Notes: generated from the sequence alone by a model not told the origin. 64,000 nt of DNA from an uncultured Chitinophagaceae bacterium (GCA_937996595.1 CALKVC010000005.1:1-64000), one strand, 5' to 3'. Shown: positions 18,564-28,536, counted from the first letter of the stretch. A program made the numbers and translations.

Positions 18564-19016
18564 AAATTTACTGCTCTATGAATATTATACTAAAAGGTAA
18601 TGAAAATGTGACCGGCTTTTTATTTTCATATTTTTCAAATTGGTAGCTTCAGTAATGTTAGCACGTATCCCATTACGTTAGTATGTTTACCAGCTTTTCA
18701 GGTGTTCCGGTTTTTTCAAATGATGTATATTATACAAACCGGATCAACCATTTGTTTGTTTATTTCAATCCGGAAAAACCGGGTGGCCATATTCAATAAA
18801 TGAATAACCTTTTTTATCTGTTTTCCGGCGATTGTAAATCCGGTGGATTTTAATTACTTACTGTTGCCACCATATAAATTCAACACCCGGTATTGACTGA
18901 ATTTTCATTAAAAATAGCATAATTACCCTGCATTGAACAATAGAAACTTGTTGCCCATATTATTTTACTTTATTGTTTCTTTGCAGTAGTATCAAAACTG
19001 CATATCCATCTTTTGT
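18564..19016. other. 453-bp spacer with an inverted repeat and several CCGG patches
   Basis: No gene is seen. In otherwise AT-rich DNA there are five or more CCGG-containing patches, among them an 8-bp inverted repeat TCCGGTTT (18706-18713) / AAACCGGA (18736-18743) with a 22-nt spacer containing TATATTATA. It is the divergent regulatory region of meaB and the WaaE-like glycosyltransferase. Confidence 0.4.
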
Positions 19017-19772
19017 ATGATTTCTGTAGTAATCATTGCCAAAAATGAAGCGCATATTATCGGCAACACATTGCAAAGCCTGCAAGGGGTTACCGATGAT
19101 ATTATTGTAGTGGATAGCGGCAGTACGGATGAAACCGTATCCATTTGCGAAAAAGCAGGGGCAAAGGTTATCCAAACCACCTGGGATGGGTATGGTGCCA
19201 ATAAGAATAAAGGGATTTTAGCAGCCCGGTACAACTGGATCCTGAGCCTGGATGCCGATGAAGCAGCTGATACCCGGTTGAAAACGGAATTAATGAAACT
19301 TAACCCGGTTGATGAGGATGTTGTGTATGAATTATCATACAGGAATTTTTTTTGCAACAAACATATCCGATTTGGTGTTTGGGCAAATGACAGGCATGTC
19401 CGGTTGTTCAACCGCAGAAAAGTGGTTTGGAACGATGCGGCCGTTCATGAAAACCTTATTTTTCCGGCTGCTGTAAAAGTGTTGCCATTGCAGGGGTATG
19501 TATTGCACTATACTGTTAATAGTTTAAAAGAGTTTACTGATAAAACGGTTGCTTATGCTTATTCAAACGCAAAGAAATACCATATGCAGGGAAAAAAGGC
19601 GGGCTTTGTAAAAAAGTATATTGCACCTGCATTCAGTTTCATCCAGCATTATGTTTTTCGCCTTGGTTTTTTAGACGGATGGGAAGGATACCTGATATGC
19701 AAAACAAACGCCTGGTATACATTTATCAAATATGCCTTCCTGGATGAAATGAACAGGAAAAGTATATCGTAA
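19017..19772 (+). CDS. Glycosyltransferase family 2, WaaE/KdtX-like
   Basis: A 251-residue GT-A enzyme. The N-terminus has the GT2 core SVVIIAKNEAHIIGNTL and IIVVDSGSTDETV; the WaaE-like pattern continues with TTWDGYGANKNKG, the DxD-like SLDADEAAD, RLFNRRKVVWND and VHENL. Enzymes of this type add glucose or heptose to the LPS inner core at the cytoplasmic membrane. The start is placed directly before the first beta strand. It may be cotranscribed with the LON-domain gene 35 bp downstream. Confidence 0.88.
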   Translation: MISVVIIAKNEAHIIGNTLQSLQGVTDDIIVVDSGSTDETVSICEKAGAKVIQTTWDGYGANKNKGILAARYNWILSLDADEAADTRLKTELMKLNPVDEDVVYELSYRNFFCNKHIRFGVWANDRHVRLFNRRKVVWNDAAVHENLIFPAAVKVLPLQGYVLHYTVNSLKEFTDKTVAYAYSNAKKYHMQGKKAGFVKKYIAPAFSFIQHYVFRLGFLDGWEGYLICKTNAWYTFIKYAFLDEMNRKSIS

Positions 19773-19807
19773 ACAGTAACTAACTAATAGCAATAAGTGA
19801 AGCCGCA

Positions 19808-20443
19808 ATGACCAATTTCATTCCCATATTCCCGCTCAGCATTGTTGTGTATCCCGGTGAAAAACTGAACCTGCATATTTTTGAACCAAGGTACAGGCAA
19901 CTGGTCAAAGAGTCATTTGAAAAGAACAAACCATTCGGTATACCGGCAGTAATAAACAACAAACTATCAGAAATGGGCACCCTGGTGCAGGTTAAAGAAA
20001 TCAGCAAAGTTTATGATGACGGTAAGATGGATATAAAGACAGAGGGCTTGCAGGTATTCAAGATACTGGAAATCATCAATGAACTTCCCGATAAGCTTTA
20101 CAGCGGAGCCATCGTTACATACCCGCAAAATATTACCAGGGGAAGCAGTTCAATGATGAAAAAACTGGTGGAGGCCATTCGTGAATTACACAAGTACCTG
20201 GATGTGTTTAAGGAGTTTGGTAAACCCGATGCCGAATTGCAGAGTTATGATGTGGCGCATCATGCCGGCCTTACCATAGAAGAAGAATACCAGGTGCTGG
20301 AATACCTGCAGGAACTGCAAAGGCAGGAATTCCTGAAAAGGCATATTGCAAAAGTGCTTCCGGTTATGAAAGAGATGAATGTATTGAAAGGCCGTATAAA
20401 GCTGAATGGCCATTTTAAAAACCTGCGTGGGTTTAATTCCTGA
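19808..20443 (+). CDS. LON substrate-binding domain protein
   Basis: A 211-residue protein consisting of the N-terminal (LAN/LON) domain of Lon protease without the ATPase or protease parts. It begins with FIPIFPLSIVVYPGEKLNLHIFEPRY, the family signature. A predicted helical C-terminal half contains YQVLEYLQELQRQEFLKRH. Standalone LON domains are thought to bind unfolded or specific protein segments; the partner is unknown. It lies 15 bp before coaX. Confidence 0.88.
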   Translation: MTNFIPIFPLSIVVYPGEKLNLHIFEPRYRQLVKESFEKNKPFGIPAVINNKLSEMGTLVQVKEISKVYDDGKMDIKTEGLQVFKILEIINELPDKLYSGAIVTYPQNITRGSSSMMKKLVEAIRELHKYLDVFKEFGKPDAELQSYDVAHHAGLTIEEEYQVLEYLQELQRQEFLKRHIAKVLPVMKEMNVLKGRIKLNGHFKNLRGFNS

Positions 20444-20458
20444 TAAAATTGTATACGA

Positions 20459-21190
20459 ATGACAACGCTTTGCCTTGATTTTGGAAACACCCGCTTAAAG
20501 GCTGCCGTTTTCAACCAGAACCAGCTCCGTGAAGAAATTTTGTTACCCGACGGCAGGGGGGATACGATTGCTTCGCTGCTTGATAAATGGAAACCCGAAA
20601 GATCCATCCTTTCTTCTGTTATAAACCACGATGAAACGGTTGAGCAGGTATTATCTATCCGTACAACATTTCATAAACTGTCGCATCTTACAAAAGTGAA
20701 TTTTACAAGCCCGGTTGGTAAACCGGAAACAATTGGAGCCGACAGGCTGGCCCTGGTGGCTGCCGCGGTACATTTTTTCCCGGGAAAGAACAACCTGGTG
20801 ATAGGCCTGGGCAGTTGTATCACTTATAATTTTGTAAACCAATATCACCAGTTCCTTGGTGGAAGTATCTCACCGGGAATGGATATGCGCTTCAGGTCAA
20901 TGCATGAATTTACGGCAAAACTCCCCCTGGCGAAAGCAGACTGGAATTATCCACTGATTGGGTATGATACACGTTCAAATCTCCAAAGTGGTGTAATAAC
21001 CGGAATAACCAGTGAAATTGATGGTTTCATAGAAAAATATGGCCAAAAATACGGCAACTTTAACGTGGTTTTAACCGGGGGCAATTCAGCCTATTTTGCC
21101 AGTCAACTTAAAAACAGGATATTTGCCGACTATAATTTTTTATTCAAAGGACTGTATGCGCTCAGCGAAATTAATAACTGCAACAAATAA
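20459..21190 (+). CDS. coaX: Type III pantothenate kinase
   Basis: A 243-residue ASKHA-fold kinase that phosphorylates pantothenate in the first committed step of coenzyme A synthesis. The phosphate-1 motif LDFGNTRLKAAVF is at residues 5-17; GADRLALVAAA and GSCITYNFV motifs, GGSISPGMDMR and a C-terminal VVLTGGNSAYF (adenosine) motif are in order. The 3' end overlaps the next gene by 35 bp, pointing to translational coupling. Confidence 0.95.
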   Translation: MTTLCLDFGNTRLKAAVFNQNQLREEILLPDGRGDTIASLLDKWKPERSILSSVINHDETVEQVLSIRTTFHKLSHLTKVNFTSPVGKPETIGADRLALVAAAVHFFPGKNNLVIGLGSCITYNFVNQYHQFLGGSISPGMDMRFRSMHEFTAKLPLAKADWNYPLIGYDTRSNLQSGVITGITSEIDGFIEKYGQKYGNFNVVLTGGNSAYFASQLKNRIFADYNFLFKGLYALSEINNCNK

Positions 21191-22532
21191 GAGAATTTTT
21201 ATCATATTATTGCTTGTTTCCACTCAATTTAATGTATCTGCACAGGAAAATTCACCCTATTCAAGATACGGAATCGGAGATATCATTCCCAACCAGAATA
21301 TTGTGAACAGGGGTATGGGTGGTATTTCAGCTGCATATACCAACCCTGCAATCGGAGACCAGAAATATATAACACCGGCTTTTCTTTTTCAAAGCATCAA
21401 CCTGGTAAACCCGGCATCACTGGGCGGACTGAACAACACCATATTCGATATAGGTGCAGAGGTGGACATCAGGACCTTGAGAAGCACTTCATCACCTGCG
21501 AAATATACAGCAACCAATACGGTGATTTCATACCTGCAACTGGGTTTCCCTTTGGCATCCGAAAAGATGCGCAAAAAGGGCAACAGTTGGGGAGTGAGTT
21601 TCGGGCTTCGTCCCATCAGCAGGATCAATTACAAAATTGAAAAAAATGAGCGTTTATCCGGTATCGATAGTTTGAACACATTATACCAGGGTTCCGGCGG
21701 ACTCAACCAGGTTAACATAGGTACAGGAATAAAGATAAAGAATTTCAGTATCGGCATAAATGCAGGGTATAGTTTCGGTAACCGTGATTATAGCACCCGG
21801 CTTTCTTTCATGAATGATTCCGTTATTTATTACAGGTCAAATACACAGGCCAAAGCAAGGTTTAACGGTTTTTTCATAGATGCGGGCCTGCTATACAGCA
21901 TCAAGCTGAAGAATGGCGCCATACTGAACCTGGGGGCATACGGCAACCTGCAGCAATCGCTGCGTGCAAAAAAGGATAATATTGATGAAACCATCGCATT
22001 TGATGGAACCGGTGGAACCATTACCATAGATACAGTGAGTTATAACAAGGAAGTAAGCGGTACTGTAAAGATACCTGCCACCTATGGCGCCGGATTCACT
22101 TACTCCAACAGCAACTGGTTATTTGGAATTGATTTTGAAACAACCGGCTGGAGTGGTTACAGGTTTTACGGACAGGGAGACGCCACGCAGGATACATGGA
22201 CTATCAGGGCCGGAGCACAATACTACCCGGCAAAGGAAAATACCGCTGCATCAAAATACTGGCGTTTTGTAAAATACCGGGCCGGTTTTTATTATGGGCC
22301 CGATTACATAAAGCTTACAGAAAGCAGGCCTGTGTATGCATTTACCGCTGGCGGCAGTTTCCCGCTCACTTCTTTACAGAGATTACGCGGCGAATATGTC
22401 GTGTTGAATGCCGGGCTTGAATTCGGTGCCAGGGGAAACAAACAGTCTTTCAGTGTAAGGGAAAATTTCACCCGTATTAATATCGGTGTTTCCATGAACG
22501 CCCGCTGGTTTCAAAAGAGAAGCTATGATTAA
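21156..22532 (+). CDS. Predicted outer membrane beta-barrel protein
   Basis: A 458-residue protein with a signal peptide (MRSAKLITATNKRIFIILLLVSTQFNVSAQ) followed by ENSPYSRYGIGDI, a start common in Bacteroidota outer membrane proteins. The rest is rich in alternating aromatic and polar residues suited to transmembrane beta strands and ends on strand-like sequence. Longer readings to 21096 are unlikely because the signal peptide would be buried. Its position between coaX and lptC suggests an envelope-biogenesis role; the function is unknown. Confidence 0.75.
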   Translation: MRSAKLITATNKRIFIILLLVSTQFNVSAQENSPYSRYGIGDIIPNQNIVNRGMGGISAAYTNPAIGDQKYITPAFLFQSINLVNPASLGGLNNTIFDIGAEVDIRTLRSTSSPAKYTATNTVISYLQLGFPLASEKMRKKGNSWGVSFGLRPISRINYKIEKNERLSGIDSLNTLYQGSGGLNQVNIGTGIKIKNFSIGINAGYSFGNRDYSTRLSFMNDSVIYYRSNTQAKARFNGFFIDAGLLYSIKLKNGAILNLGAYGNLQQSLRAKKDNIDETIAFDGTGGTITIDTVSYNKEVSGTVKIPATYGAGFTYSNSNWLFGIDFETTGWSGYRFYGQGDATQDTWTIRAGAQYYPAKENTAASKYWRFVKYRAGFYYGPDYIKLTESRPVYAFTAGGSFPLTSLQRLRGEYVVLNAGLEFGARGNKQSFSVRENFTRINIGVSMNARWFQKRSYD

Positions 22533-23131
22533 TGAATGTTAATGCCGGATTTCAAATGAAAAAAGCATCAATATATAAAGCATGTATGGCAGCCTTGATA
22601 CCAGGCTGCATTTTTTTATACGGCTGTGAAAATGATGAGCAGGCAGTAAACGATTTGTACACGAAAAAACTTGGTATTGAAGAAGCCAGGGATATTACCC
22701 TGAATTATACCACTGCGGGTAAAACAAAGGCCATCCTGACTTCACCACAGATGCTACGGGTACAGGATTCGATGCCTTATTATGAATTTCCTAAATCGCT
22801 GCAAACAGATTTCTACAATGAAGCCGGTTTGAATGAGAGTAAGCTCACTGCAAAATATGCCAAGTATAAGGAAAATCAGAGTATCGTATTTTTAAAAGAC
22901 AGCGTGAAAGTGATTAATATGCTGAAGGGAGATACCCTGTATTGTATGGAATTGTATTGGGACAGGAGCCGGACAGGTATGGAGTTTTATACAGATAAAC
23001 CGGTAAGGATTCGTACCAGGACACAGGTTTTGGATGGTGTAGGGATGGAAGCGAGCCAGGACTTCAATAGCTGGCATATAATCAATCCAACAGGCATAAT
23101 AAATGTTCCTGCATCAAAGTTTCCTCAGTAA
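22532..23131 (+). CDS. lptC: LPS export system periplasmic protein LptC
   Basis: About 199 residues of an LptC-like protein, the bitopic or lipid-anchored bridge between the inner membrane LptBFG extractor and the LptA conduit. The ATG at 22532 overlaps the preceding stop (TAATG). A second ATG at 22556 gives a shorter, more typical lipoprotein signal (MKKASIYK...FLYGC). The LptC/OstA-like beta-jellyroll follows, with MPYYEFPKSLQTDFYNEAG and TQVLDGVGMEASQDF matching the conserved strands. It closes the coaX cluster. Confidence 0.85.
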   Translation: MNVNAGFQMKKASIYKACMAALIPGCIFLYGCENDEQAVNDLYTKKLGIEEARDITLNYTTAGKTKAILTSPQMLRVQDSMPYYEFPKSLQTDFYNEAGLNESKLTAKYAKYKENQSIVFLKDSVKVINMLKGDTLYCMELYWDRSRTGMEFYTDKPVRIRTRTQVLDGVGMEASQDFNSWHIINPTGIINVPASKFPQ

Positions 23132-23242
23132 GAACATAGGTTCATGATGAAATGCTTCCCTTAAGCCTGTTCTTAAAACAAAGGGCTTAATTAAATAATA
23201 TTGAAGCGATAAACTATATAACTTCGGGAATAAAAAAAAATT

Positions 23243-24232
23243 ATGGAATACCGCAGGTTAGGTAAATCTGGTTTGCAGGTGAGTGTACTTTCGTTTGGAA
23301 GCTGGGTAAGTTTTAGCAAACAGATCAATGATAAAGTGGCTGATGAACTGATGGGCGTTGCTTATGATAACGGCGTAAACTTTTTTGATAATGCTGAAGT
23401 GTATGCTTTAGGCGAGAGTGAAAAAATGATGGGAAGGGTATTGAAGAAGAAAAAATGGGACCGTACATCATATATTGTTTCATCAAAAGCTTTTTGGGGC
23501 TGGCGTGGTAAAAACAACAAGCCTAACCAAACAGGCTGCAGCCGAAAACACCTGGTGGAAGCCTGTAATGAAGCATTGCAGCGGCTGCAGGTTGATTACC
23601 TCGACCTTTATTTCTGTCATCGCCCGGATAAAAAGACCCCGATTGAAGAAACCGTATGGGCGATGAACCACCTGATCCAGCAAGGCAAAATATTATACTG
23701 GGGAACCAGTGAATGGAGCGGTGTGGAAATTATGGAAGCGCACAGGGTAGCCCAGCAATACAGGTTGATCGGTCCCACGATGGAACAACCGCAGTATAAT
23801 TTATTTGAACGTGAAAAGATGGAAAACGAATACCTGGAGATATTTAAGAACGTAGGTCTCGGTACTACCATCTGGAGCCCATTGGCGGCAGGTTTGCTCT
23901 CTGGAAAATACAATGAAGGAATTCCAAAAGACAGCCGGTTTGCCCTGGAAGGATTCGACTGGCTGAAAGAACGCTGGGTGATGGATGATAAGATAAAAAA
24001 GGTAAAAAAATTATCTGAACTGGCCGCCAGGACCGGCGTTAGCACTGCTTCACTCAGTATTGCATGGTGTATAAAAAACCCGCATGTAAGCACAGCTATT
24101 TTGGGAGCAACCAAAAAAGCACAACTGCTGGATAACCTGAAAGCACTTGATGTAGCTGAAAAGCTTTCTCCGGAACTGATGGAGAAAATTGAATCCATTA
24201 TGAAAACCAAACCAACACTTCCTGATTTTTAA
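23243..24232 (+). CDS. Aldo/keto reductase, potassium-channel beta-subunit-like
   Basis: A 329-residue (beta/alpha)8 NADPH-dependent reductase. The catalytic tetrad can be read as Asp and Tyr in FFDNAEVYALGESE, Lys in VSSKAFWG and His in YLDLYFCHRPD. The NADPH-binding region near the C-terminus (AILGATKKAQLLDNL) is present. The YRRLGKSGLQVS start and the overall pattern resemble KvBeta/YghZ-type enzymes, which reduce aldehydes and glyoxal-like compounds. It begins a run of redox and stress genes (ArsC-like, OsmC-like, SDR). Confidence 0.9.
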   Translation: MEYRRLGKSGLQVSVLSFGSWVSFSKQINDKVADELMGVAYDNGVNFFDNAEVYALGESEKMMGRVLKKKKWDRTSYIVSSKAFWGWRGKNNKPNQTGCSRKHLVEACNEALQRLQVDYLDLYFCHRPDKKTPIEETVWAMNHLIQQGKILYWGTSEWSGVEIMEAHRVAQQYRLIGPTMEQPQYNLFEREKMENEYLEIFKNVGLGTTIWSPLAAGLLSGKYNEGIPKDSRFALEGFDWLKERWVMDDKIKKVKKLSELAARTGVSTASLSIAWCIKNPHVSTAILGATKKAQLLDNLKALDVAEKLSPELMEKIESIMKTKPTLPDF

Positions 24233-24233
24233 T

Positions 24234-24596
24234 ATGGCCGGAATAACTGTTTATGGTATCCCTAATTGTGATGTGACCCGGAATCTTACCCGCTGGCTGA
24301 AAGAAAACAACCTGGAGTTTAGTTTTCATGATTACAAAACAATGGGCATCAGTAAATCAAAACTGGCAGACTGGTGTAAACAGAAAGGGTTGGAACAGCT
24401 ACTGAATAAAAGAGGAACTACCTGGAAAAACTTGCCTGAAGCTGAAAAAGAAACAATAACAGATCTGCCATCTGCTGTAAACCTGATGGCCACCTATACC
24501 AGTTTGATAAAAAGACCTGTTATTGAAATGGATGGACAGTTATTTGTAGGATTTAATGAAAATGAATTTCTAACTAATATAAAAAATAAAAAATGA
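24234..24596 (+). CDS. ArsC/Spx-family protein (YffB-like)
   Basis: A 120-residue thioredoxin-fold protein of the arsenate-reductase-like family. The active-site loop reads GIPNCDVTRN with one Cys and no CxxC, as in ArsC/YffB rather than Spx. NKRGTTWKN and the conserved IKRPVIEMDGQLFVGF loop (cis-Pro region) are present. The arsenate-binding arginines of true ArsC cannot be confirmed, so a general thiol-redox or glutathione-linked role is safer. It follows the aldo/keto reductase by 1 bp and overlaps the OsmC-like gene by 4 bp. Confidence 0.85.
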   Translation: MAGITVYGIPNCDVTRNLTRWLKENNLEFSFHDYKTMGISKSKLADWCKQKGLEQLLNKRGTTWKNLPEAEKETITDLPSAVNLMATYTSLIKRPVIEMDGQLFVGFNENEFLTNIKNKK

Positions 24597-25003
24597 AACG
24601 AAATGCAACAGCCGTATGGAACGGTACAGGAAAAGAAGGTAAAGGACATCTTACTACGCAAAGCAACGTGTTGGATAAAACACAATACTCTTTCGTAAGC
24701 AGGTTTGAGAACGGTATTGGAACCAACCCTGAAGAACTGGTAGCAGCCGCACATGCAGGATGTTTTACTATGAAACTGAGTTTTGTGCTTGGTGCGGCCG
24801 GATTTGTTGCCGACCAGATTGAAACCCGTTGTGAGATAACATTGCAGGACGGAGCCATTACAGAATCGAACCTGGATGTAAAAGCTGCCGTGCCCGGTAT
24901 TTCAAAAGAGCAGTTTGATGCAGCCGTTGCTGATGCAAAAGCCAATTGCCCGATCTCTAAATTGTATAATACAAACATTACTCACCAGGCCATCCTTGCC
25001 TGA
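24593..25003 (+). CDS. OsmC-family peroxiredoxin
   Basis: A 136-residue OsmC-type protein, a thiol peroxidase that reduces organic hydroperoxides. The conserved motifs NPEELVAAAHAGCFTMKLSF (peroxidatic Cys) and ANCPISKLYN (second Cys) are visible. The GTGKEGKGHLTTQSNVL start is typical of the osmotically inducible OsmC subgroup. ATGA overlap with the ArsC-like gene indicates one operon. Confidence 0.92.
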   Translation: MKRNATAVWNGTGKEGKGHLTTQSNVLDKTQYSFVSRFENGIGTNPEELVAAAHAGCFTMKLSFVLGAAGFVADQIETRCEITLQDGAITESNLDVKAAVPGISKEQFDAAVADAKANCPISKLYNTNITHQAILA

Positions 25004-25052
25004 TAACAACGGGCAAAAGGTTGATTATACCTGTTTACATAATTCAGCAGTT

Positions 25053-25871
25053 ATGGCATTTAAAGATAAAACAGTCATCATAACCGGTGCTTCGCGGGGT
25101 ATTGGCAAAGCAATAGGGTTGCGGCTCGCTAAAGAAGGAGCCAACATTGTAATTGCATCAAAAAGTGTAGAAGAAAATCCCAAACTTGGAGGCACTATTT
25201 ATTCTGCTGCCAAAGAAATGGAAACAGCAGGCGGGCGTGCACTTGCCGTGCAATGCGACATCAGGAATGAAGAACAGGTACAGGAAGTAATAGATAAAGC
25301 TGTTGCAGCATTCGGCGGTATTGATATACTGATAAACAATGCATCTGCCATCAACCTGGCGACTACTGAAAATACCGAACCCAAGCGGTTCGACTTAATG
25401 TATGATATCAATGTTAGGGGTACATTCATGGTAAGCCGTGCATGTATCCCTTATTTAAAAAAAGGGTCTAACCCGCATATCCTTAACCTGTCTCCGCCAA
25501 TAAATATGGATATGAAGTGGTTTGCCAACCACCTGGCATATACTATCAGCAAGTATGATATGACCATGATTGCTCTGGGACTTGCGGCGGAACTGGGTAA
25601 ATACAAAATAGCCGCCAATACTTTATGGCCCCGCACCACGATCGCAACCGCTGCAGTTAAAAACCTGCTTGGCGGCGACATGCTGATGAATATGAGCCGC
25701 ACACCGGAAATAATCGCAGATGCAGCTTATTATATACTTTCCAGGAATTCAGGTAGTTGTACGGGCAATACTTTCATAGATGAGGATGTGCTGGCTGCTG
25801 AAGGGATTACGGATCTTGGAAAATATTCTGTAGTACCCGGGGCTCAGTTATACAATGACTTGTTTGTGTAA
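25053..25871 (+). CDS. Short-chain dehydrogenase/reductase, HSDL2-like
   Basis: A 272-residue Rossmann-fold oxidoreductase. The cofactor motif TGASRGIGKAIG lies at about residues 11-22, NNASAINLATTENT follows, and the active-site YTISKYD supplies Tyr and Lys. The long insertion and the C-terminal DEDVLAAEGITDLGKY pattern resemble hydroxysteroid dehydrogenase-like 2 proteins of lipid metabolism. The start at 25053 is chosen because the earlier open frame overlaps osmC and lacks family features. It is probably part of the redox operon, 49 bp downstream. Confidence 0.88.
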   Translation: MAFKDKTVIITGASRGIGKAIGLRLAKEGANIVIASKSVEENPKLGGTIYSAAKEMETAGGRALAVQCDIRNEEQVQEVIDKAVAAFGGIDILINNASAINLATTENTEPKRFDLMYDINVRGTFMVSRACIPYLKKGSNPHILNLSPPINMDMKWFANHLAYTISKYDMTMIALGLAAELGKYKIAANTLWPRTTIATAAVKNLLGGDMLMNMSRTPEIIADAAYYILSRNSGSCTGNTFIDEDVLAAEGITDLGKYSVVPGAQLYNDLFV

Positions 25872-26020
25872 TACACAGAATGATTTGAAGTATATATTCC
25901 TGTTAAAAGTATCCTAATATAATTTTCTTTTGATAAGCGGTAACATTTTGTTTTGATGCACGTTTAATTTCGTTGACACGTTTTGCCATGAACGTGCCTT
26001 AGCCAACAAAATGTATAGCC

Positions 26021-28513
26021 ATGAATTTCTTTAAGATTGCTGCAATTTGCCTTTGCATCGTTTGTACGATGACTGCATCCGGGCAGAAAGTAAAAAGGAT
26101 ATTGCAGATTAAACGGATTAATTCAGCCATTAAAATAGATGGGCTGCTCAGCGATACAGCCTGGAAAGGCGCCCCGGTTGCCGATAAGTTTGTTGAGTTA
26201 AGGCCTACGCCATTTCTGCAGGAAAGCGCTGAAAATGCTACAGAGATATATTTCCTGTATGACAATGAAGGGATCTATATCGGTGGTTACCTGCATGAAA
26301 AGGACAAAGACAGTATTGCATCGGAATTGATTGGCCGGGATGGTTTTGGTAACAATGATTTTATCGGGATAATCTTTGATACATACTATGACAAACTGAA
26401 CGGGTTTGAATATTTTGTAACCCCGCTGGGAGAACAGATGGATTCCAAGATGTCATCCGGCGGCAATGAAGATTTCAGTTGGAATGCTGTATGGCAAAGT
26501 GCATCGAAACTTCAAAAAGACGGATGGAGCTTTGAAATGTTCCTGCCTTACTCCAGCATACGGTTTGGTAAAAAGAAAATCCAGGACTGGGGACTGAACA
26601 TCGTAAGACGGCGCCAAAAAAGCGGCAAGCAATTGTTCTGGAATTCCATTGACCCCAACGCAAATGGTTTCCTGGCGCAGGAAGGATTGTTAACTGGGCT
26701 TGAGAACATTAAACCTCCTATGAGGTTGCAGTTATCGCCTTATTTTTCATCATATCTTAACCATGATGGTACTGCCGGGCCTGGCGTTAAGAAAAATACC
26801 ACGGTATTTAACGGGGGCATGGATGTAAAGTATGGAATCAACCAGGCGTTTACGTTAGATATGACACTGGTTCCTGATTTCGGCCAGGTACAGACAGATA
26901 ATAAGTTCCTGAACCTGACACCTTTTGAACAAAGATTCTCAGAGAACAGGACATTCTTCACAGAGGGAACAGAACTGTTCAACAAAGGAAACCTTTTTTA
27001 CAGCCGCCGTATCGGTATTGACCCGGTATATAAAAAATGGGTTTCACCGGCTTCCACCGATAGCATAGTGGAAGACCCTTCACAGGCAAAGATTATCAAT
27101 GCGACCAAAATAAGCGGCCGAACGCAAAAAGGACTTGGCATTGGAATCCTGAATGCCGTTACGCAACGGCAGTTAACAACATTACAGAATAAAACAACCG
27201 GTGAAAGGCATGGGGAAGAAAGTATGCCATTGACAAACTATAATATTATCGTGCTTGATCAAACATTGAAGAACAACAGCAGTGTATCATTGGTTAATAC
27301 CAATGTTTGGCCGAACGGGAATGATTATGATGCAAATGTAACATCAGCTTTATTCGATTTAAATAATAAGAAGAATAGCTGGAACATAGGCGGGAATGTG
27401 AGTTTCAGTAATTTGATGGGCGTGAAAGAGAAAACGATTACCGGGTATGCGCACAGTATCTATTTTGGAAAAACAAGCGGCCGGTTTAATTTCAATATCT
27501 GGCAGGACCTGATAAATGACAAATATGATAAAAGTGACCTCGGCTATTTTACCAATAATAATACGATGGACCAGGGCGGCTGGTTCGGTTATAATTGGAA
27601 CAAACCCGGCAAATGGTACAACGAGTTACGTATCAATACTAATTTCTGGATTAGCAGACTCGTAAAACCGATAGATATTTTAGAACGTAAATCGATGATG
27701 TTCCAGGGAGCCGGCATCAATTTCAACCTGAATGCACAAACCAAAAAACTCTGGTGGATCGGTTTGAATATAAACGGAGGCCCGGGAGGAAATGATTTTT
27801 ATGAACCCAGGTCGTATGGAAGGGTTTTCCGTAATAAGGGAAGGATAGGGTTAAACCTGTACCTTGAAAGTAATTCTGCCAAGAAATATTCATGGAATGG
27901 TTCCCTGTTTGTTGGAACAGGAGGCGTATTCAAGAGAACCAGCCTCGATTACAGCCTGGCCGGTAAAGCCCGATTCAGCAGCAAGTTTTCTGTTGATTAT
28001 TCTGTATATATCTCAACTGCAAAAAACCAACCGGGTTGGGCCAGCCAGGAAATAAACAGTGCGGGTGAAGAGGTTATCTATTTTTCCAGGAGAAATGTAA
28101 GGAACGTGGAGAATGTACTTAGCCTGAAGTATAATTTTACAAACAGGATGGGCTTTACCATGCGTACAAGGCATTCGTGGACAAAAGTTGATCCAAAGGA
28201 ATTCTATGAGTTGGATAAATTCGGCGATCTGCAACCGTTAACTACGCCATTTACAAAGAATGTAAACCAGAATTTCAATTTCTTAAGTGTTGATATGGTT
28301 TATAACTGGCAGTTTGCACAGGGTAGTTTCTTCAGTATTGTATGGAAAGATTTTGGAGAAAGCTTCAGCAGGCAGTTTGAAAGGGATTATGTAACCAACC
28401 TGGGTAAGACAATTGATGGTTCACATTATAACAGCTTATCCTTGAAAGTGATTTATTTCCTGGATTACCTTACAGTAAGGCAAAAGCTGGGTAAGAAAAA
28501 AGTGGCTGGTTGA
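26021..28513 (+). CDS. DUF5916 outer membrane protein with CBM9-like N-terminal domain
   Basis: An 830-residue protein with a signal peptide (about 1-21, ending ASGQ). The N-terminal domain (about 28-225) is CBM9-like, showing IKIDGLLSDTAWKGAP and a SFEMFLPYSSIRF strand. The remaining DUF5916 region (about 230-830) alternates polar and aromatic residues and ends on strand-like sequence, consistent with an outer membrane beta-barrel. Such proteins are widespread in Bacteroidota, with an unknown role, possibly in carbohydrate or peptide handling. It has no SusC/SusD neighbours. Confidence 0.85.
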   Translation: MNFFKIAAICLCIVCTMTASGQKVKRILQIKRINSAIKIDGLLSDTAWKGAPVADKFVELRPTPFLQESAENATEIYFLYDNEGIYIGGYLHEKDKDSIASELIGRDGFGNNDFIGIIFDTYYDKLNGFEYFVTPLGEQMDSKMSSGGNEDFSWNAVWQSASKLQKDGWSFEMFLPYSSIRFGKKKIQDWGLNIVRRRQKSGKQLFWNSIDPNANGFLAQEGLLTGLENIKPPMRLQLSPYFSSYLNHDGTAGPGVKKNTTVFNGGMDVKYGINQAFTLDMTLVPDFGQVQTDNKFLNLTPFEQRFSENRTFFTEGTELFNKGNLFYSRRIGIDPVYKKWVSPASTDSIVEDPSQAKIINATKISGRTQKGLGIGILNAVTQRQLTTLQNKTTGERHGEESMPLTNYNIIVLDQTLKNNSSVSLVNTNVWPNGNDYDANVTSALFDLNNKKNSWNIGGNVSFSNLMGVKEKTITGYAHSIYFGKTSGRFNFNIWQDLINDKYDKSDLGYFTNNNTMDQGGWFGYNWNKPGKWYNELRINTNFWISRLVKPIDILERKSMMFQGAGINFNLNAQTKKLWWIGLNINGGPGGNDFYEPRSYGRVFRNKGRIGLNLYLESNSAKKYSWNGSLFVGTGGVFKRTSLDYSLAGKARFSSKFSVDYSVYISTAKNQPGWASQEINSAGEEVIYFSRRNVRNVENVLSLKYNFTNRMGFTMRTRHSWTKVDPKEFYELDKFGDLQPLTTPFTKNVNQNFNFLSVDMVYNWQFAQGSFFSIVWKDFGESFSRQFERDYVTNLGKTIDGSHYNSLSLKVIYFLDYLTVRQKLGKKKVAG

Positions 28514-28536
28514 TTTTTTGAACAATCAACAGACAA

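Noticed and set aside
24915..25052. Extended start of the SDR gene overlapping osmC
   Set aside because: The extra codons lie inside the OsmC coding region and precede the conserved Rossmann start.
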